From positions 1 to 64,000 of the forward strand of contig NW_019775443.1 in NCBI RefSeq assembly GCF_001039355.2: a stretch of DNA of 64,000 nt, in the 5' to 3' direction. Both the position numbers and the translations under genes were made by a program. Positions 36,180-46,512 of the stretch are shown here, one piece after another; position 1 is the first letter of the stretch; each line of letters opens with the position of its first letter. This DNA comes from Lingula anatina (lineage: Eukaryota; Brachiopoda; Lingulata; Lingulida; Lingulidae). Under the pieces are notes generated by a model that saw only the letters and a program-made list of their open reading frames with translations, was not told the DNA's origin and did no database searches.

Positions 36180-36393
36180 GACCCCACTTTACATTGGATG
36201 GCATCCTTTCTGTGACCCTAAAACTGGCATCGTTGTGGTTGTAAAAAGAAAGCACAAGCATTGCTTTTGTTGCAAAATGAATGCTCAATGATCGGCCAGT
36301 TGTTGGCATGTAAAGTATTGTTTTTTTACTCTCAAACAGGACTGCACAACGGAACGCAGAAAGGATGCTGTCCAGTGAAAAGGGAGTTTTATA
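36180..36393. mobile_element. MITE, copy related to 52356-52535 (inverted)
   Basis: Ends CACTTTACATTGGATGGCAT and GATGCTGTCCAGTGAAAAGG are imperfect inverted repeats. The interior (ATGAATGCTCAATGATCGGCC, ACTCTCAAACAGG in part) matches the complement of the element at 52356. It lies between the convergent 3' ends of TMEM214 and TATDN1. Confidence 0.7.
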
Positions 36394-36765
36394 AATATAA
36401 ATACATGTCATCTGTTCATGACATATTAAAATATGGCATTGCTTATTCATTGCTCATGAGCAGTGCTTTTAATATAGCAGTTTGTAATATGAATATTTCC
36501 TTTTGCATAGCACAATGCACATACACTACTATCTTCACTGCATCACACTAAAAATGTATATTTATTATTGAAGTTTTGATAGCATGACATAAATGTCATC
36601 ACAAAGACCCTTTTATTCAGATACAATCTGTAAGAGACTTATTATTTAAGTAATATTTTTTCTGGATTTAATTCAAGACCTTCATGAACTGTTAAGTTCT
36701 GTTCATAAATAAAGTTACTGATACAAAGCTATATAGTTTACGTTATATTATGAAGATTGTGCACA

Positions 36766-37562
36766 TCAAGAGTTAAAGAACACATGCTTGGTGTTCTCGT
36801 ACAGTTTATTTGCTAATTCACCGATGTCTTCTTTTCTTGCAGCAGCCATCACCTCCAATACTTGTCTGAAAATAAAAAATATGAAATTTCACTTGAGGAA
36901 AAAAATGAGAAAGGAGTTCTAGAAATACACATTTAAGAAGAATGGGATTGACATTAATTATAATAGTTCATCGCTTAAATCCAAGTATGTTTTTCTTTAG
37001 AAACAGATAGAAATCTAACTAAATGAAACAAAGCATTTCTAAAGAATACTTTTTATCAAAATTTATGCACTAAGCCCCAGCAAATAAAAACTGTCCATAC
37101 ATAATAAAGGCTGGTTCATTTCTGCTTTTCACTGTGTACCCAGATTCCCATTTCTCTTTCTTCTTGTTGGGAAATGTAGTTTTAACGGACTTGGCACCAG
37201 CATGTGACGGCCTGATCTCACACCAGGGGGCATCTAGAAATGATCAGTTTACCAATATTCATATCAAAATGAATGGCAGTCCCTTTTCATTCTTTTAGGT
37301 AATAAATACATGTGTAATGTAATTTTTTTTTAGTCTGTGTATTACGTATTTTTTTTCAAAAACTATGTGGTAGTAAATTCTGTAATAGACTGAAATGAAA
37401 GTGTTTACCTGTTTCAATCATTAGTCTTTCACTTGGTATGGAACACATAGCATCAATATTCTCCTGTGTTTTCAGTGAACTGAAATGATAACATCACACT
37501 TAATTTCAGTATCATAACTTGGTTCTATCTTAACAAAACTCCAAAAACCAACAAAAATACCT

Positions 37563-37623
<61 letters not shown>

Positions 37624-39880
37624 TGTTTTCATGTAAAGAACTAATATCATGACATAACTTTTTACAATTTCTCTTATCTCTAGCAAACAACAGTCCTGAC
37701 ATACCAGCCATTAATACCAATATACATTCCAATATCTGTTAAGGAGCGAGCTTCTTCTGCAGTCCCAGTAAATGAATGAACCTAGATAATGTACAAAGCA
37801 TATGAACTGAAATTAAGTTTTCAAGTATTAACTTACAATAACTTAATTAAATATATGTTAAAAATACTTGTTGAAACAATCTATAAAAAAGTGATAATCA
37901 AGAGTTCTCATGTTGCATTCTACCTTAAAGGCTATGTTTAACACAAGGTTTTAAGCCGTCAATGTACAACACACAAATTTACCACAGCTTTGGAGAATCG
38001 CTCACGGTTTCGTTTCAGTATGCTTAGAAAATCCTCATTACAATTTCTGGAGTGGAGAAACATGGGAAGGCGAGTTTCTTCTGCAAGCTCAAACTGCTTT
38101 TCAAAATACCTACAATAAGATAACATTTAACAATTTTAAACAAAATGGGGAAACCTATAGCTACTTTTTCACAAGACCAGGACTTTCATCAATCAAAATT
38201 CACTTTGATTTTTCAATTTTGTTCACCTCAATAACAAGAAACATATTCAAACAAATTTGCTTACTTCAACTGCACATCTTTGGGGCAAAAGTGTAGCCTG
38301 TCATAATCTGAAAAACAGACAATGAATATCCAAATAAAACCTGCTTTAACACGTTTTTAAGGATCCTAGTGGTCCTGGATAATTCTGTAAATATAATCCA
38401 GATTTTTTAATTCAATGTATCCAGTTATAAACAAAGATGTCAAAGTCCCTAGCAGTGAATTGCTTTTATATACAAAAATCACAAATCTTCACCATATTTA
38501 CCTAGACCACATTCACCTACAGCTACAACCTTGTCCTTGTTTTCTCTTATCAATGTTTTCATGTCATCCAGGTATTGCTCTGGAGAACCTGTTGCCTCAA
38601 ACTCCTGGCATCTGGTTGGATGACAGCCAACTGTGCAGTGTAAGGCATCTGGAGGTAGCAGTTTTTATGTATGTTCACATATTTACTATGGTTGTTGTTA
38701 TCAGAATACAAGCTTCTCTGGGTGGATTTTTGATTATCACTGTAGAGTCACAAAAAAACTCATCATTTTATATTAAACATGACTGTACTTGGTAACTATT
38801 TAATAGAGTACTACCATTAGTTTTAGCTAGTTCAAGAGCTTCCTTGCTGTCTTTTAAACTCCCTCCTGTAATGAGAATCTGAAAGATGAAATTATAAGAT
38901 GATCAATATTTGGTTATTTAAAGCTAAAAATAACTGAAAAAGTAAAATTCTTTCTTCTATCTCAGATCTCTCTCTCATTTAAGTATATTTACAGTTTCTT
39001 TGGTTTATTCATGAAATCCACAAATGTATTTTGTGTGTTGTTTTGTTTATCTGCTTTCATTTCTATTCATTCTTAAATGATGATGTACATGTAGTATGTA
39101 CACCACATACATGTATACCTCCATCACCAAATTTCAAGAGTTACCTTTTCCACACCAATGCCAAATGCCCTTTGCAGAACTTCTTGCAAATCATCTGAAA
39201 ATTGTAATAATAGGCTAAAATTAACAACAACTTATACATTTAACATTTGCCCAAATTTACTGCCTCTACCTCTTTTTTCACATTTTCTGAGTGCATTAAA
39301 ATGCAGTAAACATAATACGAGTTTACAGATTTACACTCAGTTTACAAGAAACACACAGTCAAACTTAACTTCTTTGGAAGGATACACAGTCATATACCCC
39401 ATAACATACCTTGATGCTTTTTAGAACCATGGTATAACCCTCTGAACATAGGATCTACAATAAAAGTATGTGAGTTAACAACATCATAGAACATGATCTT
39501 TCAAATTTAAACAAAAATAATAATTAATTTTTATTACTTTACCGATTAAAGCATTAAAAACACCAAAAACAATATACACGTTACTGACGGGGATTGCATG
39601 GAAAATCTTTCAATGAGTTTACCTGTCAAGTTTGCTCCGATGTCTGTGAACACATGGACATCATGAAAGGACGTAGACGATGACACCGGTCGAGGAGCAC
39701 ACATAAAAAAAAATATAAAAAGATAAACAATTTAGTGATTAAAAAGGAATTTGCTATTAAATCATTTGATTAAAGCTGCATCAAAATAATGCGTTATGAA
39801 TTACAGTATGTGCGGCAATGCGGTGGACATACGATAAACGTACCAATGAAACGAAATGTGGTTCTTATGGGCGCAGCCAT
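36766..39880 (-). CDS. TATDN1: TATDN1, TatD-family deoxyribonuclease (complete copy)
   Basis: Twelve in-phase exons in transcript order: 39880-39844, 39643-39623, 39454-39410, 39194-39145, 38878-38815, 38648-38502, 38307-38265, 38109-37983, 37781-37705, 37479-37409, 37233-37101, 36865-36766; 304 residues, near the usual length. It begins [20 protein letters not shown]; lack of the DxHxH motif (DIGANLTD instead) is normal for the TatD/TATDN1 branch. Likely metal-site residues are E118 (VGECGLD), H154 (MFLHSRN), H180 (VHSFTG) and D228 (DAPWC). It ends [20 protein letters not shown] then …KHVFFNS. TATDN1 is a 3'-5' exonuclease/AP endonuclease-type enzyme implicated in chromosomal DNA processing. 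Exon 2 is only 21 bases. A (TA)n tract sits in the intron at 37564. Confidence 0.95.
37564..37621. repeat. (TA)n microsatellite in TATDN1 intron
   Basis: About 28 TA dinucleotides with one interruption near the left end, in the intron between exons 9 and 10 of TATDN1. Confidence 0.9.
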
Positions 39881-40924
39881 CTTTATTTTAAACACAGGGA
39901 TCTGTAGAGCAGCTTGAATGAAATTTTTGTCTTGATATACCGTTATTACTTACGATGATATTCGAAAACAATATACATATTACAATTTTTTTCTTAATCT
40001 TTTACCAATATAATACGTATGTTTTGCGGAGATTATTCATAACGAAACAATTCCCTATGAATCGCGCGCCACCTATAATGCAGCGGGGAAATTTCAGGAG
40101 CAAAACAACTGAATGGTGTGTGAGTACTTTAGACGAATGTGCACCTTTATATTATTCTTTACCTTCTGTAGTTAACTTATTAGAGTTCTTCCTAAGCCTT
40201 AGCAGTGAGTCGTTCATATGTTGTATTTTGATTGTGGTTGGAACAAGATTTGAGCTCAAGATTTGATTCGTACCCTTTCTTTTAGTTTGACATCCTCAAT
40301 CTCATGCATTGACTGCTACATTCTCTCTCAAATGGTGCTCAGAACACAAAAGGATGGTCTCCATAGCCTCTTAAAGCTTACTCTGAATCTAGAAGCTCTG
40401 TTGGTGTAATTTAAAAGAAAAAATGATGTATATTGTGTAACTTGTGGCTCTATGGTTAACAAACTGCTTACAAATTAGAGATATTCAGCAAAATTTATCA
40501 TGCGTAAAGATTGGAATAAGGAGAACCAGTTTCACATTACTGATATTTTTATTCTACCTGTACTTATTTATTTTACTTATTTTACTTACTTATTTCAAGC
40601 ACAAAATATATTCCTATGCAAGCTTAAGTACTTAGTACGATATTTAGGGTGTTATTATTCACAGTGATGCTAGATATAGCTGTTGCTCTAGCTGTGGTCG
40701 TACATTGAGCATTTGTTGGGAGTTTATTTGTTTTCTGTAATAATACCGTTGTTTTATATTAACTCAATTGCAAAATAATTGTTTTGTCATCCTATCATTT
40801 CAAACTGTTTGCTGTTTGTTGTTGAGAATTAAATATGTAATTTCTAAATCATATATGTAGGCAATGCAATGTATGGTTACCTTTTATATGAAAAAAATTT
40901 CTTGTTTTCCTTTCTAGATTAACA
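39881..40924. promoter_or_regulatory. Head-to-head TATDN1/RAE1 promoter interval, copy 1
   Basis: 1044 bp between the divergent start codons. A TTTCTAG acceptor at 40912-40918 just before the RAE1 ATG indicates at least one upstream non-coding RAE1 exon. The transcription starts are therefore closer than the start codons, which is consistent with a shared promoter near 39880-40100. There is no clear TATA box. Confidence 0.5.
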
Positions 40925-43642
40925 ATGAATTTATTTGGTGGATCATCAACTGGGTCTTTTGGTGGAGGCTCCTTGTTTGGAGGTAACCAGCAAGTGGTGG
41001 TGAACTATAACCCTATGAAGGATGTGGAGGTAGCCTCTCCACCAGATGACAGTGTCAGTTCTCTCCAGTTCAGCCCAGGGACGCTAACTTCTACATTTCT
41101 AGTGGCTGGAAGCTGGGATAACAATGTAAATTGAATTACATATTTCAAACTGTATAGTGTCTAACAGTAACTTAGTAACGTATAGTGTGCATGTCACTTG
41201 CCTGTCTTCTGACTGACTGGAAAATGACAAGTTTGGGTGATCAAATATAATTATAAAACCATGGTGGGGATAAAAAGGTGAAAGAAAATATTGTCAGCGT
41301 ATGGTCCTAAACATATTTGTTCACACAATGTGAATAGCTGAAATACAAGCTACTTAACAGAAACTGCTTATTATGGTGGCTACTTTTGAAGTAGGGGGAG
41401 GGGTTGAGTGAAGTTCGTGCAAATGATCTGTTGTTTGTATATGTTTGGTTTTACATTTATTCTGCTGCCAATCCTGGACTTAATTTACATCTAATCTATT
41501 TCATAGTGCACAATTAACTATAAAAATAATTCAAGTGCTGATATTTTTTTAAAAAGCACTGTTAGGGAGAAATCTTCTTTACTGACATTGATACCTTCCA
41601 TACACTATAGGGGTTCTAGTTAAGTTTTTCAAGTACATAGAGTTTTTTAGATATATAAATAGAATATATTTTTTGGTATAAAATTGTATTTCAAGAAGAA
41701 CAGCATGTAATAATGACTTGTATATATGTCAGGTTCGGTGCTGGCAGGTAGAACAGAATGGCCAGACAATACCCAAAGCACAACAGACACATACGGGGCC
41801 CGTGCTGGATGTGGCATGGAGTGATGTAAGTATAGGGAAAACTTAGGTGTCCAGGCAAAAAAGATTTGATATAATCATAGTCATACTGCAGTGGCTTTAA
41901 AAAAATAACTAAGTAATGTCTGTAATCTTGTAACTTAATGCAAGGAGACAAATGTTAATTATGAGATTGACACGGGATCTTTTTTTGATAGAAGACAAAT
42001 TGTTGTTGAAAAATGACAAAGATGGGTCTTGCTGTCTATATGATATGAATGTGCTTCTGTTTGTCAGGATGGCACAAAAGTTTTTACTGCCTCTTGTGAC
42101 AAAACAGCAAAAATGTGGGATTTGGCAAGCAACCAAGCCATGCAGATAGCCCAGGTAAAATGAATGACTTAAGTTGTTATATTACCTAAAATGTTTTCTG
42201 TTTTGGTGCTAAAGTAAGAACAATGAAATTTATTGTCAAGTAGTTCTGATCAGTATATACAAGCCTCTATGCTTGTGAACAGTAATTGATTATAACATTT
42301 TGATATATTTATGTTTTTGTGTTAGTATGTGAAGTACAAAAAGAATTGTATAAAAGACTATATCTTATTGGTTCTTTCCCCAGCATGATGCTCCCATTAA
42401 AACTATCCACTGGATCAAAGCCCCGAGTTATAGCTGTGTGATGACTGGCAGCTGGGATAAAACATTAAAGGTATTGTGAACAGAAACATCTAATATATCA
42501 CTTAGTAGACTGGTGTAACATTTGATATACTGGCTAGTGCATGGGTAACCAATGTTTTAATGGCTTTTATGCCAAAACTTGTCTTAGTTTTACATTGTGT
42601 TAAATTTGGTTTTGGTTTAAGACTGCAGTGATGATACAGGAAACACTAGTGGGCTTGATTTGGTCTTAAAGTGCAATTTAAAAACACAAATAGTCTTACA
42701 TGATCTTAAAACATGAGTAAGACCATTTCTAGTCTGGCAGCCAATTAAGTTGTCTCCCCTTACACATTCTCCTATTGTGAGCAGAGGTGTCCTCTATTGT
42801 GAGGGAAGGTATCCCCCATTGTGATGGGAGGAAACTGCTTGACCACTTAAGTAGAAATTAGATCATTTTTTATCTTAAAAGTAGATTCAGTCCATTTTAA
42901 GACTACTGCAGTAATGATTAAGATCGTGTAAGATCACTTGTGAACTTAAATTGCACTTTAAGACCAAATCTAGCCCACTAGTGAAAGCATGTTCATAAGA
43001 ACTTTGGGATTCTTTCTAGTGATTTTCTAATGCCAGTGTAAGTCAATATGTCATCAAATATTGGTTCAGTTTGTCTGCCAATTTGCACATTCATTTGCAT
43101 ACATATCAGACAATATTTCCTGTCATTGGCTTTGCTGAATTTTGTCATCTTGCGTTAAAGTGCATAAATGAATAAATTGAAGGCAAAGAACTGGAGTCAT
43201 AAATTGGAGTTCTTAAAAGAAAGTTTTCACTTTGTAGTTCTGGGATACTAGGAGTCCCAATCCAATGATGACTATAAACCTTCCTGAAAGAGTTTACTGT
43301 GCAGATGTGGTAAGTGAAAACTAAAACAGTGTGAAAAGAATTGAATCAGCCAAGCAAGACTTAAAAAATCTGTGAAAAAAATCTGTTGTCTTGAAGTAAA
43401 GATATTATTAATAGTTAAGAAAAAAGGTTGATGTTCAAATATGTTGTCTATCCACATATGTAAAATTATAGCATTATGCTGAATTTTGAGGTGCTTTTAC
43501 TTTAAGATAAATGTGTCTGTATTTATATTTTCAGCACTACCCAATGGCAGTTGTAGGCATAGCTGGCAGAGGTATCATCATATATCAACTGGAGAACCAG
43601 CCAAGAGAATATAAGACAATGGATTCCCCTCTCAAATATCAG
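40925..43642 (+). CDS. RAE1: RAE1 mRNA export factor, first copy, exons 1-6 only
   Basis: Exons 40925-41125, 41733-41825, 42068-42154, 42384-42470, 43238-43309, 43535-43642, all in phase 0. The protein part covers the FG-type N-terminus ([16 protein letters not shown]) and the first WD repeats ([39 protein letters not shown]). It stops because the sequence runs into a GC-rich repeat and the gap at 43863 before exon 7. Compared with the complete copy at 46513 it has the same exon sizes and near-identical coding sequence; in the first exon the visible difference is T for S in SPG(T/S)LTSTF. Intron 4 holds a MITE absent from the other copy. It is most likely the other haplotype of a single gene rather than a broken paralogue. 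Confidence 0.9.
42644..42983. mobile_element. CACTA-type MITE, copy B (haplotype-specific)
   Basis: 340 bp. The termini CACTAGTGGGCT and AGCCCACTAGTG are the same inverted repeats as copy A at 3766. The direct repeat AAA flanks it (42641-42643, 42984-42986). The sequence is very close to copy A apart from a short extra segment near the right end. The matching intron of the second RAE1 copy (around 47945) has no such insert. Confidence 0.88.
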
Positions 43643-43786
43643 GTTAGACATGAAATGCCCAACAACAGGAAGAAAAAGTAATTTTTTTTCAAGTTTTAAG
43701 ACCTGTAACTGATTTTCAACTTATCATAGCAAATATTGACAAATGCTAATGCTTTTATGCAAGAAATTTCACCAAATAATTTGTGA

Positions 43787-43863
43787 GTATTTTTATTAGC
43801 GCTGGCGGTACACATGGTTTTAGTCCCGTCCGGTCCGTTCCGCCGGCTCCACCGCCATGTTAN
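43787..43863. repeat. GC-rich repeat and assembly gap between the two haplotype copies
   Basis: Up to about 43786 the sequence matches RAE1 intron 6 of the second copy. It then changes to GCGCTGGCGGTACACATGG and TTTTAGTCCCG-type sequence, as at 10222, and ends with N at 43863. The next base begins TATDN1 intron 7 sequence of the second copy. Confidence 0.8.
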
Positions 43864-43872
43864 CTTGCTTAC

Positions 43873-45496
43873 TTCAACTGCACATCTTTGGGGCAAAAGT
43901 GTAGCCTGTCATAATCTGAAAAACAGACAATGAATATCCAAATAAAACCTGCTTTAACACGTTTTTAAGGATCCTAGTGGTCCTGGATAATTCTGTAAAT
44001 ATAATCCAGATTTTTTAATTCAATGTATACAGTTATAAACAAAGATGTCAAAGTCCCTAGCAGTGAATTGCTTTTATATACAAAAATCACAAATCTTCAC
44101 CATATTTACCTAGACCACATTCACCTACAGCTACCACCTTGTCCTTGTTTTCTCTTATCAATGTTTTCATGTCATCCAGGTATTGCTCTGGAGAACCTGT
44201 TGCCTCAAACTCCTGGCATCTGGTTGGATGACAGCCAACTGTGCAGTGTAAGGCATCTGGAGGTAGCAGTTTTAATGTATGTTCACATATTTACTATGGT
44301 TGTTGTTATCAGAATACAAGCTTCTCTGGGTGGATTTTTGATTATCACTGTAGAGTCACAAAAAAAAAACTCATCATTTTATATTAAACAAGACTGTACT
44401 TGGTAACTATTTAATAGAGTACTACCATTAGTTTTAGCTAGTTCAAGAGCTTCCTTGCTGTCTTTTAAACTCCCTCCTGTAATGAGAATCTGAAAGATGA
44501 AATTATAAGATGATCAATATTTGGTTAAATAAAAGCTAAAAATAACTGAAAAAGTAAATTTCTTTCTTCTCTCTCAGATCTCTCTCTCATTTTAGTATAT
44601 TTACAGTTTCTTTGGTTTATTCATGAAATCCACAAATGTATTTTGTGTGTTGTTTTGTTTATCTGCTTTCATTTCTATTCATTCTTAAATGATGATGTAC
44701 ATATATGTAGTATGTACACCACATTTATCTCCATCACCAAATTTTAAGAGTTACCTTTTCCACGCCAATGTCAAATGCCCTTTGCAGAACTTCTTGCAAA
44801 TCATCTGAAAATTGTAATAATAGGCTAAAATTAGCAATAAGCTATAAATTTCTATCTCTACCACTTTTTTCACATTTTCTGAGTGCATTAAAATGCAGTA
44901 AACATAATATGAGTTCTACAGATTTACACTCAGTTTACAAGAAACATATTGTCAAACTTAACTTCTTTGGAAGGATACACAGTCATATACCCCATAAGAT
45001 ACCTTGATGCTTTTTAGAACCATGGTATAACCCTCTGAATACAGGATCTACAATAGAAGTATTTGAGTTAACATCATCATTGAACATAATCTTTCTAATT
45101 TAAACAAAATTTAAAATAATTTTAATTAAAATTAAAAATTTTATTACTGTACCGATTAAAGCATTAAAAACACCAAAAACAATATACACGTTACTGATGG
45201 GGATTGCATGGAAAATCTTTCAATGAGTTTACCTGTCAAGTTTGCTCCGATGTCTGTGAACAGATGAAAATCATGAAAGGATGAAGACGATGACACCGGT
45301 CGAGGAGAACACATAAAAATTATAAAAGGTAAACAATTTAGTGATTAAAAAAGAATTTGCTATTAAAGAATTTGACGAACTCTGCATCAAAATAAATCGT
45401 TATGAATTACAGTATGTGCGACAATGCGGTGGACATAATTATAACAACGATAAACGTACCAATGAAACGAAATGTGGTTCTTATGGGCGCAGCCAT
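43873..45496 (-). CDS. TATDN1: TATDN1, second copy, exons 1-7 only
   Basis: Exons in transcript order: 45496-45460, 45253-45233, 45047-45003, 44804-44755, 44489-44426, 44256-44110, 43915-43873. The start, phases and exon sizes equal those of the complete copy. Two visible amino-acid differences are V for M in DP(M/V)FRG and D for G in AF(G/D)IGVEK. The remaining exons 8-12 should lie beyond the gap at 43863, only nine bases from the exon 7 donor, and are absent. The interpretation is an allelic copy cut off by assembly. A true partial tandem duplication is less likely because the break coincides with the gap. Confidence 0.9.
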
Positions 45497-46512
45497 CTTT
45501 GTTTCCAACACAGGGATCTGTAGAGCAGCTTGAATGAAATTTTTGTCTTGCTATACCGTTATTACTTACGATGATATTCGAAAACAATATACATATTACA
45601 ATTTTTTTCTTAATCTTTTACCAATATGATTTGCGGAGATTATTCATAACGAAACCATTCCCTGTGAATCGCGCGCCACCTACAATGCAGCGGGGAAATT
45701 TTCAGGAGCAAAACAACTGAATGGTGTGTGAGTACTTTTGACGAATGTGCACTTTTATATTATTCTTTACCTTCTGTAGTTAACTTATAAGAGTTCTTCC
45801 TAAACCTTAGCAGTGAGTCGTTCATATGTTGTATTTTGATTGTGGTTGGAACAAGATTTGAGCTCAAGATTTGATTCGTACCCTTTCTTTTAGTGTGTCA
45901 TCCTCAATCTCATGCATTAACTGCTACAGTCTCTCTCAAATGGTGCTCAGAACAGAAAAGGATGGTCTCCATAGCTTCTTAAAGCTTACTCTGAATCTAG
46001 AAGCTCTGTTGGTGTTATTTAAAAGAAAAATTGATGTATATTCTGTAACTTGTGGCTCTATGGTTAACAAACCGCTTACAGATTAAAGATATTCAGCAAA
46101 ATCAATTTATAATGCGTAAAGATTGGAATAAGGAGAACCAGTTTCACATTACTGATATTTTTATTCTACCTGTACATATTTATTTTGCACTCAGGCACAA
46201 AATATATTCCTATGCAAGTTCAAGTAGGATTGTTAGGGTGTTATTATTCACAGTGATGCTAGATAGCTGTTGCTCTGTGGTCTCTTTTGTACATTGAGCA
46301 TTTGTTGGGAATTTTTTGTTTTCTGTAATAATATCTTTGTTTTATATTAACTCAATTGCAAAATAATTGTTTTGTCATCCTATCATTTGCTAAAAATTAG
46401 TGTTGAGAATTAAATATGTAATTTCTAAGTCATAAATGGAGGCAATAGAATGTTTTATGTATGGCTATCTTTTATGTGAAAAATTTTTCTTGTATTAATT
46501 TCTAGATTCACA
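45497..46512. promoter_or_regulatory. Head-to-head TATDN1/RAE1 promoter interval, copy 2
   Basis: 1016 bp, alignable throughout with 39881-40924, with small indels (for example the ACATAATTATAACAACG extra segment on the TATDN1 side). The RAE1 5' acceptor (TTTCTAG, 46499-46505) is conserved. Confidence 0.5.
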
